From Procambarus clarkii (lineage: Eukaryota; Arthropoda; Malacostraca; Decapoda; Cambaridae), in the NCBI RefSeq assembly GCF_040958095.1, contig NC_091176.1:42339165-42403164 (forward strand): 64,000 bases of DNA, in the 5' to 3' direction. Shown here piece after piece: positions 1 through 12,400 of the stretch; positions within the stretch are counted from its first letter, which is position 1, and each line of letters starts with the position of its first letter. Below the pieces are notes generated by a model, which worked only from the letters and a program-made list of their open reading frames with translations, did no database searches and was not told where the DNA came from. The translations under genes and the position numbers were made by a program.

Positions 1-2690
1 ATTCAAACCATTTATTTAGGTAGGTTTAGGGACCTTAATAGTGTTAACTGAGTACTAGCCTAATCTGTACTCACCATTAATTACAGTTGACTCTACTTAT
101 AGAGACTGATTTAATAAACTCAAATTCATGTAAAGGTGATTTCGTCCTAACCAGTTTACAGTGTCAAGCCTATGAGCTGCCATTTAATTAGCTCATAAGT
201 CAGAATGACTAGGCTACTAATCTCACTGTCGACTCAGAATTTTCCTTGATTTTAATGAATAAACTTTCAGTTCTCTACTTTTTATTATTTAGCTAGTTAG
301 CAAATTATTTGTACCATCAGTCAGCATGACTACTGCACGGCAGTGCACATTTAATTCAATTTCCTCATTTGAATTTGAGGTGATCGTGATGCTGCGTGAT
401 GTTATTGTCTAGTAACTCAATAGTTACCAGTCACAGCGACCCTAGACGGTGACCTTACTGTAGTGTCATAGTCTCCTTGATCTTAAATGACTAATAATAC
501 TTTACTGTGTAATTATACAATAGTGTTATCAGTTCTTAGGAACTTATTCTGAGTTTACCTACGATTCAGCAGCTACGTAATACACCATTACATGTCACTG
601 CGACCCTAGTTGTTGAGTATATTGTGAGCTTTAGAGTGTTCCTGATTACCGATAACTTAATCATTTAATGTTTCAATATTTCATGCATGTTTCCACTAAG
701 GGAAACTGCAAGCCTATTACAACTCTGAAGAAGAATAATTTCTTTCACATCCCACTGAGAAAACTGTGATGAAACTACGATGTGATATCACGTAACGAAA
801 CATTGCACGTCACTATGACCCAAGATATCGCATCACCATAGATTCTGTTAGTTTCAATTGTGAGAGTTGAATTCTATAAATATTGTGTAGGCTACAAACA
901 ACATGTTTCAGTTGACATGTAAATAGCAAGACTCAAATTCTTGTAAGTCCTTGATAAATCCGGGACGTTCGTTATGTGTGTACTAACATACTAACATACT
1001 AATGTATTAATCTTAATATCACTTCGGGATAGGTCAGTACAACACAGTACACTGCGACCCTGGGAATCCCCCCCCGGAGTTATGTTGGATATTTCCAACA
1101 TCGAATACAGCATTGTTGTATTCTCATTACTTATTACTAACCATACTTAATATTGTAGTAAGTAAAACTAACAACTCGTAGAATTCTCATGTACTAATAA
1201 TTCATCTGTGCATTAGGCTAGAATTCTCACGTCATCTGACGCTAGTATTGCGTCAGATTTCTTTACAGTAAAACACATTATATTCAATTTGTGTGAGAAT
1301 TAAATACGATTCTCCATAATTAAAGCATTCTGTATGACAACTGATTGCAGACGAATTGTTCTCTAACTAAAAGCCGAATAGAGCGTTAGAATTATACCGT
1401 CTACCTCGCGATAGTGTTAACGTCATCAATGAATGCCATGGGGAGACATTAATTCCTCTCCCTTATATATTTACTATTCTAAAATAGTTAAATAATAATA
1501 TTCCGTTCCTCTAAATAATAAACCCGTCCAGTCTTTAGAGTTTCAAGCGCGAATGCGAGAAATATTAATGTTCATGCCAATAATTTGTGTAATGAACGTG
1601 GACTCGGCGTGGGGTAGGGGACGCGACGCCATCCTCAGTCGGTGACGGTGTCGGGAAGCGGACACGTGCAAGGCCAGAAGGAGGCAAAGCCACGCTTACC
1701 GTACTCACAAAAGACGCCATTGTCCAGCAAATAGGACACGTGTGTCTATCCACAGATGAAAGCCGCCACTGTGAGGCGTGAACGACCTTGCAGATAATAT
1801 CTTCAACTAGTGCTGGTGTTAAATAAGGGACCCCTAGACTTGGTTCCTGACGACACGTGATCAGCCAGCTTGAAACGCATCAATCCAGGATAGGTTCGCC
1901 GGAGCCTGGGATGCGAAATTACGGCAATCTTAATACTTACACAGTGCCCACAGCTAAGTACCTTTTATTTGATGCATCATTTACAGGTTTAATAATAGCG
2001 GGGTGATTGCGCGTCACGCGGCACGACAACACCTAATAACAGGTGATTAGAAATTTCTCTGTAGATATCAATAATCTTGAATATGTATTGAGCAGTTAAA
2101 TCAATTGCTACTGGTAGTTATTTATTTTGCAGCTCGAGAGAAGAATTCCTCATGCTGTCTTCTCCATGTTAACCGTATCAGACGTCGGTGTACCAGACCT
2201 GGAGATTAAGAGGACTGCCAGGGTTATCTAAAGGAATCTATTACCAGCTAAGGCTTATTTCTTTTACTCATAACATTGCAATTTGATACATTCAGAATGT
2301 TTTCAACATAATGTGTGATTTACTGTAATTCATTATTATGCACATATTCATGTTCTTCTTTGTATGAATAATATTATATTCAACATTAATTATAGGATTA
2401 GATTATTATTAATAGAATTAGTGAACGAACCACACTGATTCCTGGACGTACTGACCTCCAGTAATAACCCCCCAATGTAGGTGTTTGAGGTTTGGTTTTA
2501 ATAATACAGCCCATTAATTATTCTTATGATCATAATTTCTAGTCATATCCATAGTCACTGGTTTTCTCTAGAATTTTATCTAATGATCTGAAATTCTCAG
2601 TTTCCCTCTTTCCTTTAAAAGCGGGTGGTCCTTCGTAATTTAATTTACTACTTTAATTATTAATTAATCAGAATCAAACCCAAATATCCC
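1..2690. other. AT-rich region without recognisable gene
   Basis: No convincing coding exon is visible. A motif of the form GTCAC(A/T)GCGACCCT recurs near 430, 594, 805 and 1043, each time after related sequence, so the first 1.1 kb looks like a very diverged tandem or LTR-type repeat. The opening ~280 bases also resemble 60,130-60,430 (shared blocks such as CTTGATTTTAATGAATAAAC), which points to an interspersed repeat family. The GC-richer patch at 1,590-1,730 has only a short open frame that resembles nothing I recognise. Confidence 0.5.
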
Positions 2691-4304
2691 ACACCGTAGA
2701 CCATCTATTGCCAAATATCAGGAAAATAAGGGAGCAAGAAGTAAGCCTGGGTCTTGTCCTGAATCCTTCCAAGTGTGAAGTAGTCTCCTCCAACCCAGAC
2801 ATCGTAGCTAGAATAAGGTCTGCCTTGCCTGGAGCCCATGTCATTAGGGCCGAGAACAGCACCCCTCCTTGGAGCTCCCCTCGGGTCTAGCGCCATCGAG
2901 GAGATTCTCGACAAGAAAATCGCAGACCTTAGGAGGATGGAAGACAGAATAGGTGACATCGATGCCCACGATGCTTTTTATCTCCTCACCAAATGCCTAT
3001 CCCTTCCGAGGCTAACCTACTTTCTGAGGTGCGCCCCATCTTACGACAGCCGAAAGCTTGAAGAGTATGATCTCTTACTGAAGACCATGCTGGAAAAAGT
3101 TGTTAACCTCTCCCTCAACGAATGCCAGTGGAAACAAGCCACTCTTCCTGTTAGGCTCGGTGGCTTGGGTGTCCGCACCGCCACCCAAATTGCTGTCCCA
3201 GCCTTCCTGTCTTCCTAATCAGCATCAGATGACCTGGTTAAGGAAATTTTACCTGACACCCTGAGTGATGTAGCGGGAATACAAGACACCCACTACACGG
3301 AATGCGACACGAAATGGGGTGCCATGGCAGATCCAGCACTCAGACCAGCCATGCCGAAAGCCAAGAAACAATCCAGTTGGGACAGTCCTATTGTAGACAA
3401 AGAAGCCACAGCTTTGCTGGAGGCAGCAACAACCCCCAGCGATCGTGCACGCCTCACAGCTGTGCAGGCTCCCCATGCAGGGGACTTCCTTTTGGCAGTC
3501 CCTATGTCTGCGACAGGAACACGTCTAGATCCGCAGGAGCTCCATATTGCAGTCGCTCTCCGTCTTGCTGCCCCAATCCACACTGTTCATAGGTGTATTT
3601 GGGGCGAGGCAGATGCTGACGAATATGGATTGCATGGCCTGCACTGTGGAAAATCTGGTGGATGGCACACTAGACACGACGAAGTCAATGACATCATTAA
3701 AAGAAGCCTTGCCTCTGCTCAGTGTCCAGCGGAGAGAGAGCCCCGCAACCTACTGAACCGTGACTCTGTTAGCTTTGCCGGCCGACCAGACGGAATCACA
3801 CTGCGACCGTGGAAGGGTGGCAGACAGCTGGCATGGGACTATACTTGTGTATAGGCAAGCAACCACATACATACACCCTGGCAACCACATACATCAACCT
3901 CTCTGCCGGCACAGCAGGAGCCGCGGCGACACGCAGAGAAAGAGACAAGTCAGCCAAGTACAGGCAATTAGATCATCGGTACAACTTCGTTCCAATAGGG
4001 TCTGAGACCCTAGGACCATGGGCACAGAGTGCAAGAAGGTTTCTTAAGGATCATGGTTCCAAGCTCATTGACACCACAAGAGACCCTAGAGCAGCAAGTT
4101 TTCTCTTTCAGCGCCTCAGTGTCGCGATACAGAGGGGGAATGCTCGCTACATCCTCGGTTCCTGCCCGGCGTCGGAGGAGTTCGAGGAAATCTACAGCCT
4201 CTAGGAAGCGAACTTTTTCTTGTGTCCTCTTAATGTTTATTTTTTGTATAAAATCAGATATGTAACTGTATAACCTTGCATAATAAAGTGTACATCATAA
4301 AAAA
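2690..4304 (+). pseudogene. Decayed retroelement: RT C-terminal part plus endonuclease-like domain
   Basis: A 5'-truncated, broken retroelement ORF. Frames at 2,708-2,890, 2,838-3,218, 3,324-3,854 and 3,809-4,204 line up end to end as one protein interrupted by two frameshifts and an in-frame stop after AFLSS (3,218). The first part resembles the region after the catalytic core of a non-LTR reverse transcriptase (LNPSKCEVV, then LPVRLGGLGVR). The second has a Cys/His cluster (GLHGLHCG, RHDEVND) followed by RPDGITLRPWKGGRQLAWD, which resembles a PD-(D/E)XK, restriction-like endonuclease. The third continues with YINLSAGTAGAAATRRE and ends at TAG 4,204. AATAAA near 4,282 and a short A-rich end at 4,304 suggest the 3' terminus. 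The family cannot be fixed by eye. Confidence 0.65.
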
Positions 4305-4428
4305 GGGAGGTGGTAGGAGAAGCGAACACTCTTACGTATTCAGAGTTAAATGGCAAGTTTTTCCCTGAATGCTCGGTGTTCTCTTCTCTGAGGCTGTGGG
4401 TCCCTATAATTGCACCAGAGGTGATACC

Positions 4429-4740
<312 letters not shown>

Positions 4741-4831
<91 letters not shown>
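4741..4831. repeat. (TA)n microsatellite
   Basis: Pure alternating AT of about 90 bases between the LINE tail and the first degenerate units of the 13-bp minisatellite. Confidence 0.95.
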
Positions 4832-4835
<4 letters not shown>

Positions 4836-4966
4836 GCATGGCATAGTAGCTTGGTGAAATGGTGTGGTGCATTGGCACTGTGTAGTAGCATGGTTCAGGA
4901 GCATGGTGTAGTAGCCTGGTGTGGTAGTGTGGCGAGAAGCAAGGTGTAGTGGTGTGGTGTAGTATC
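4832..4966. repeat. Degenerate edge of the 13-bp minisatellite
   Basis: Irregular units such as GTAGTAGCATGGT mixed with diverged ones (CAGGAGCATGG, GAGAAGCAAGG). This is the frayed left border of the array that becomes regular after 5,213; a SINE splits the two parts. Confidence 0.8.
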
Positions 4967-5211
4967 TTGAGGTTATCTTGAGATGATTTCGGGGCTTTTG
5001 TGTCCCCGCGGCCCAGTCCTCGACCAGGCCACCACCCCCAAGAAGCAGCCCGTGACAGCTGACTAACACCCAGGTAACTATTTTACTGCTAGGTAACAGG
5101 GGCATAGGGTGAAAGAAACTTTGCCCATTGTTTCTCGCCGGGGCCTGGGATCAACCCAGGACCACAGGATCACAACTCCAGTGTGCTGTCCGCTTGGCCG
5201 ACCGGCTCCTC
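4967..5211 (-). mobile_element. tRNA-derived SINE inserted in the 13-bp array
   Basis: Read on the minus strand it starts with a tRNA-like head at about 5,211-5,135: an A-box-like GGCCAAGCGG and a B-box-like GGGTTGATCCC, close to the RNA polymerase III consensus GGTTCGANTCC but one base short. The body ends in a tail with GGCCGCGGGGAC and CTCAAGATAACCTCAAGATA. Array sequence resumes on both sides (GTGTAGTA before, GTAGTAGCG after), so GTAGTA may be the target duplication. The tail matches the 3' end of the LINE fragment at about 34.78 kb. Confidence 0.65.
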
Positions 5212-8200
5212 AGTAGTAGCGTGGAATAGTAGCATGGTGTAGTAGCATGGTGCAGTAGCATGGTGTAGTAGCCTGGTCTAGTAGCCTGGTGTAGTAGCAT
5301 GGTGTAGTAGCGTGGTGTAGTAGCCTGGTGTAGTAGCCTGGTGTAGTAGCCTGGTGTAGTAGCCTGGTGTAGTAGCCTGGTGTAGTAGCCTGGTGTAGTA
5401 GCCTGGTGTAGTAGCATGGTGTAGTAGCCTGGTGTAGTAGCCTGGTGTAGTAGCATGGTGTAGTAGCCTGGTGTAGTAGCCTGGTGTAGTAGCCTGGTGT
5501 AGTAGCATGGTGTAGTAGCATGGTGTAGTAGCCTGGTGTAGTAGCCTGGTGTAGTAGCATGGTGTAGTAGCGTGGTGTAGTAGCGTGGTGTAGTAGCGTG
5601 GTGTAGTAGCATAGTGTAGTAGCATGGTGTAGTAGCATGGTGTAGTAGCATGGTGTAGTAGCCTGGTGTAGTAGCATGGTGTAGTAGCATGGTGTAGTAG
5701 CATGGTGTAGTAGCGTGGTGTAGTAGCATGGTGTAGTAGCCTGGTGTAGTAGCATGGTGTAGTAGCCTGGTGTAGTAGCCTGGTGTAGTAGCATGGTGTA
5801 GTAGCATGGTGTAGTAGCATTGTGTAGTAGTGTGGTGTAGTAGCATGGTGTAGTAGCATGGTGTAGTAGCATGGTGTAGTAGCATGGTGTAGTAGCATGG
5901 TGTAGTAGCATGGTGTAGTAGCATGGTGTAGTAGTGTGGTGTAGTAGCATGGTGTAGTAGCCTGGTGTAGTAGCATGGTGTAGTAGCATGGTGTAGTAGC
6001 ATTGTGTAGTAGCATGGTGTAGTAGCATGGTGTAGTAGCCTGGTGTAGTAGCATGGTGTAGTAGCATGGTGTAGTAGCATGGTGTAGTAGCATGGTGTAG
6101 TAGTGTGGTGTAGTAGCATGGTGTAGTAGCCTGGTGTAGTAGTGTGGTGTAGTAGCCTGGTGTAGTAGCATGGTGTAGTAGCCTGGTGTAGTAGCATGGT
6201 GTAGTAGCATGGTTTAGTAGCCTGGTGTAGTAGTGTGGTGTAGTAGCATGGTGTAGTAGCATGGTGTAGTAGCATGGTGTAGTAGCGTGGTGTAGTAGCG
6301 TGGTGTAGTAGCATGGTGTAGTAGCATGGTGTAGTAGCATGGTGTAGTAGCATGGTGTAGTAGCATGGTGTAGTAGCATGGTGTAGTAGCATGGTGTAGT
6401 AGCATGGTGAAGTAGCCTGGTATAGTAGCATGGTGTAGTAGCCTGGTGTAGTAGTGTGGTGTAGTAGCCTGGTGTAGTAGCCTGGTGTAGTAGCCTGGTG
6501 TAGTAGCATGGTGTAGTAGCATGGTGTAGTAGCATGGTGTAGTAGCATGGTGTAGTAGCGTGGTGTAGTAGCATGGTGTAGTAGCGTGGTGTAGTAGCGT
6601 GGTGTAGTAGCATGGTGTAGTAGCATGGTGTAGTAGCATGGTGTAGTAGCATGGTGTAGTAGCATGGTGTAGTAGCCTGGTGTAGTAGCATGGTGTAGTA
6701 GCATGGTGTAGTAGCATGGTGTAGTAGCGTGGTGTAGTAGCGTGGTGTAGTAGCATGGTGTAGTAGCATGGTGTAGTAGCATGGTGTAGTAGCATGGTGT
6801 AGTAGCATGGTGTAGTAGCATGGTGTAGTAGCATGGTGAAGTAGCCTGGTATAGTAGCATGGTGTAGTAGCCTGGTGTAGTAGTGTGGTGTAGTAGCCTG
6901 GTGTAGTAGTGTGGTGTAGTAGCCTGGTGTAGTAGCATGGTGTAGTAGCATGGTGTAGTAGCATGGTGTAGTAGCGTGGTGTAGTAGTGTGGTGTAGTAG
7001 CATGGTGTAGTAGCCTGGTGTAGTAGTGTGGTGTAGTAGCCTGGTGTAGTAGCCTGGTGTAGTAGCATGGTGTAGTAGCATGGTGTAGTAGCATGGTGAA
7101 GTAGCCTGGTATAGTAGCATGGTGTAGTAGCATGGTGTAGTAGCATGGTGTAGTAGCATGGTGTAGTAGCCTGGTGTAGTAGCCTGGTGTAGTAGCATGG
7201 TGTAGTAGCATGGTGTAGTAGCATGGTGTAGTAGCATGGTGTAGTAGCATGGTGTAGTGGTGTGGTGTAGTAGCCTGGTGTAGTAGTGTGGTGTAGTAGT
7301 CTGGTGTAGCAGCCTGGTGTAGTAGCCTGGTGTAGTAGCCTGGTGTAGTAGCCTGGTGTAGTAGTCTGGTGTAGTAGCCTGGTGTAGTAGCCTGGTGTAG
7401 TAGCCTGGTGTAGTAGCCTGGTGTAGTAGCATGGTGTAGTAGCCTGGTGTAGTAGTCTGGTGTAGTAGCCTGGTGTAGTAGCCTGGTGTAGTAGTGTGGT
7501 GTAGTAGCCTGGTGTAATAGTCTGGTGTAGTAGCCTGGTGTAGTAGCATGGTGTAGTAGCATGGTGTAGTAGCCTGGTGTAGTAGTCTGGTGTAGTAGCC
7601 TGGTGTAGTAGCCTGGTGTAGTAGCCTGGTGTAGTAGCATGGAGTAGTAGTGTGGTGTAGTAGCGTGGTGTAGTAGCCTGGTGTAGTAGCCTGGTGTAGT
7701 AGTGTGGTGTAGTAGCATGGTGTAGTAGTGTGGTGTAGTAGCCTGGTGTAGTAGTGTGGTGTAGTAGCCTGGTGTAGTAGCCTGGTGTAGTAGCCTGGTG
7801 TAGTAGTGTGGTATAGTAGCATGGTGTAGTAGCGTGGTGTAGTAGCCTGGTGTAGTAGCATGGTGTAGTAGTGTGGTGTAGTAGCATGGTGTAGTAGCAT
7901 GGTGTAGTAGCATGGTGTAGTAGTGTGGTATAGTAGTGTGGTGTAGTAGTCTGGTGTAGTAGCCTGGTGTAGTAGCATGGTGTAGTAGCGTGGTGTAGTA
8001 GCCTGGTGTAGTAGTGTGGTATAGTAGCATGGTGTAGTAGCGTGGTGTAGTAGCATGGTGTAGTAGCCTGGTGTAGTAGTGTGGTGTAGTAGCGTGGTGT
8101 AGTAGTGTGGTGTAGTAGCCTGGTGTAGTAGCCTGGTGTAGTAGCATGGTGTAGTAGTGTGGTGTAGTAGCCTGGTGTAGTAGTGTGGTGTAGTAGCATG

Positions 8201-8668
8201 GTGTAGTAGCCTGGTGTAGTAGTGTGGTGTAGTAGCCTGGTGTAGTAGCCTGGTGTAGTAGCCTGGTGTAGTAGCATGGTGTAGTAGTGTGGTGTAGTAG
8301 CGTGGTGTAGTAGCGTGGTGTAGTAGCCTGGTGTAGTAGTGTGGTGTAGTAGCGTGGTGTAGAAGCCTGGTGTAGTAGCATGGTGTAGTAGCATGGTGTA
8401 GTAGCATGGTGTAGTAGCGTGGTGTAGTAGCCTGGTGTAGTAGTGTGGTGTAGTAGCGTGGTGTAGTAGCCTGGTGTAGTAGCATGGTGTAGTAGCATGG
8501 TGTAGTAGCGTGGTGTAGTAGCCTGGTGTAGTAGCATGGTGTAGTAGCGTGGTGTAGTAGTGTGGTGTAGTAGCCTGGTGTAGTAGCGTGGTGTAGTAGC
8601 CTGGTGTAGTAGCGTGGTGTAGATGCGTTGTGTAGTTGCATGGTGTTCTAGCGTGGTATAGTAGCGTG
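5212..8668. repeat. 13-bp minisatellite array
   Basis: About 265 copies of the unit TGTAGTAGCNTGG, where N is mainly A, C or G; some units carry GTG instead of CNT. Because 13 is not a multiple of 3 and the minus-strand unit has no stop codon in any frame, all three minus frames stay open for kilobases. The predicted His/Thr/Tyr-rich polypeptides are artefacts. Unit variants cluster (runs of CCTGG, runs of CATGG), which suggests local amplification. Confidence 0.95.
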
Positions 8669-9449
8669 GTGTAGGCCACTATACACCACCCCACTACTTA
8701 CCCGCAATTAGACCATGCCTTACACCACGCCACTATACACCCCGTAATAACACCACGCCACTATACACCCCGTAATAACACCACGCCACTATACACCATG
8801 CTAATATACACCATTTTATTACGCTATGCCTTACACCACGCTACTACACACCACTCCACTATACACCACGCCCCGATACACAACATCACTCTACATCATG
8901 CCACTATACATAACACCTTAAAACTATGCCTTTCACCACACCACCTTAAAACTATGCCTTTCACCACACCACCATACACCTTGCCACTATACAACACACA
9001 ACTATATATTACGCCACTATACACCACACCACTATATACCACGACACTATGCACAACACCACTATACACCACATCACTATATACCATGCACTATACACCA
9101 CGCCACTATACACCCCGTAATAACACAACGCCACTATACACCACGCCACTATATTCCACACCACCATACACCATGCCACTATATAACACGCCACAATACA
9201 CCACGACACTATACACCACGCCATTATATACCACACAACTATACACCACGCACCATATACCATGCCACTATATACCACGCCACCATACACCATGCCACTA
9301 TACACCACGCCACTATACACCACGCCACTATACACCAAAAGACTATACACTACTCCACCATACACCACACCATTATATACACCCCACTATACACCACGTA
9401 ATTACACCATGCCACTATATACCACACCACCATACAATATGCCACCACG
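8669..9449. repeat. Inverted junction and degenerate border of the 15-bp minisatellite
   Basis: At about 8,675 the plus-strand motif flips from GTGGTGTAG to its near reverse complement CACTATACACC, so the two arrays face each other. The next ~780 bases hold irregular ACACCACGCCACTATAC-type units, including a roughly 29-bp unit with CCCGTAATAAC repeated near 8,740-8,795 and again near 9,110. They become regular by about 9,450. Confidence 0.8.
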
Positions 9450-12400
9450 CCAATATACACCACGCCACCATACACCACGCCACCATACACCACGCCACCA
9501 TACACCACGTAACCATACACCACGCCACTATACACCACGCCACCATACACCACGCCACTATACACTACGCCACCATACACCACGCCACTATACACCACGC
9601 CACCATACACCACGCCACTATATACCACGCCACCATACACCACGCCACCATACACCACGCCACCATACACCACGCCACCATACACCACGCCACCATACAC
9701 CACACCAATATACACCACGCCACCATACACCACGCCACCATACACCACGCCACCATACACCACGCCACCATACACCACGTAACCATACACCACGCCACCA
9801 TACACCACGCCACCATACACCACGCCAACATACACCACGTAACCATACACCACGCCACCATACACCACGCCACCATACACCACGTAACCATACACCACGC
9901 CACCATACACCACGCCACCATACACCACGCCACCATACACCACGCCACCATACACCACGCCACTATATACCACGCCACCATACACCACGCCACTATACAC
10001 CACGCCACCATACACCACGCCACTATACACCACGCCACCATACACCACGTAACCATACACCACGTAACCATACACCACGCCACCATAGACCACGCCACCA
10101 TACACCACGCCACCATACACCACGCCACCATACACCACGCCACCATACACCACGCCACCATACACCACGCCACCATACACCACGCCACTATATACCACAC
10201 CAATATACACCACGCCACCATACACCACGCCACCATACACCACGCCACTATATACCACACCAATATGCACCACGCCACCATACACCACGCCACTATATAC
10301 CACACCAATATACACCACGCCACCATACAACACGCCACTATATACCACGCCACCATACACCACGCCACCATACACCACGCCACTATATACCACACCAATA
10401 TACACCACGCCACCATACACCACGCCACCATACACCACGCCACCATACACCACGCCACCATACACCACGCCAATATAGGCCACGCCACTATACACCACGC
10501 CACTATATACCACACCAATATACACCACGCCACCATACACCACGCCACCATATACCACGCCACCATACACCACGCCACTATATACCACGCTACCATACAC
10601 CACGCCACCATACACCACGCCACTATATACCACACCAATATACACCACGCCACCATATACCACGCCACCATACACCACGCCACTATATACCACGCCACCA
10701 TACACCACGCCACCATACACCACGCCACTATATACCACACCAATATACACCACGCCACCATATACCACGCCACTATATACCACACCAATATACACCACGC
10801 CACCATACACCACGCCAATATACACCACGCTACCATACACCACGCCACCATACACCACGCCACTATATACCACACCAATATACACCACGCCACCATACAC
10901 CACGCCAATATACACCACGCTACCATACACCACGCCACCATACACCACGCCACTATATACCACGCCACTATACACCACGCCACCATACACCACGCCACCA
11001 TACACCACGCCACCATACACCACGCCACTATATACCACACCAATATACACCACGCCACCATATACCACGCCACTATATACCACACCAATATACACCACGC
11101 TACCATACACCACGCCACCATACACCACGCCACTATATACCACGCCACCATACACCACGCCAATATACACCACGCTACCATACACCACGCCACCATACAC
11201 CACGCCAATATACACCACGCCACCATATACCACGCCACTATATACCACACCAATATACACCACGCCACCATACACCACGCCACCATACACCACGCCAATA
11301 TACGCCACGCCACTATACACCACGCCACCATACACCACGCCACCATACACCACGCCACCATATACCACGCCACTATATACCACACCAATATACACCACGC
11401 CACCATACACCACGCCACTATATACCACACCAATATACACCACGCCACCATATACCACGCCACTATATACCACACCAATATACACCACGCCACCATACAC
11501 CACGCCAATATACACCACGCCACTATATACCACACCAATATACACCACGCCACCATACACCACGCCACTATATACCACACCAATATACACCACGCCACCA
11601 TATACCACGCCACTATATACCACACCAATATACACCACGCCACCATACACCACGCCAATATACACCACGCTACCATACACCACGCCACCATACACCACGC
11701 CACCATACACCACGCCAATATACGCCACGCCACTATACATCACGCCACTATATACCACACCAATATACCCCACGCCACCATACACCACGCCACCATACAC
11801 CACGCCACCATACAACACGCCACTATATACCACACCAATATACACCACGCCACCATATACCACGCCACTATATACCACACCAATATACACCACGCCACCA
11901 TACACCACGCCAATATACGCCACGCTACCATACACCACGCCACCATACACCACGCCACTATATACCACACCAATATACACCACGCCACCATACACCACGC
12001 CACCATACACCACGCCACCATACACCACGCCAATATACGCCACGCCACTATACAGCATGCCACTATATACCACACCAATATACACCACGCCACCATACAC
12101 CACGCCACCATACACCACGCCACCATACACCACGCCACCATACACCACGCCACTATATACCACGCCACCATACAACACGCCACTATATACCACGCCACCA
12201 TACACCACGCCACCATACACCACGCCACCATACACCACGCCACCATACACCACGCCAATATACGCCACGCCACTATACACCACGCCACTATATACCACAC
12301 CAATATACACCACGCCACCATATACCACGCCACTATATTCCACACCAATATACACCACGCCACCATACACCACGCCACCATACACCACGCCAATATACGC

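Noticed and set aside
1565-1753. Possible first exon (ATGGCGTC followed by GTGAGT) on the minus strand near 1,710
   Set aside because: Only about five codons before the donor-like site, no recognised protein and no partner exon.
5135-5211. A functional tRNA gene
   Set aside because: The B box is one base short and the cloverleaf is imperfect; the sequence continues into a SINE body and tail.
5151-8694. Minus-strand frames of 826-1,143 codons across the 13-bp array
   Set aside because: All three frames are open because the unit has no stop. There is no domain, and the first frame includes SINE sequence.
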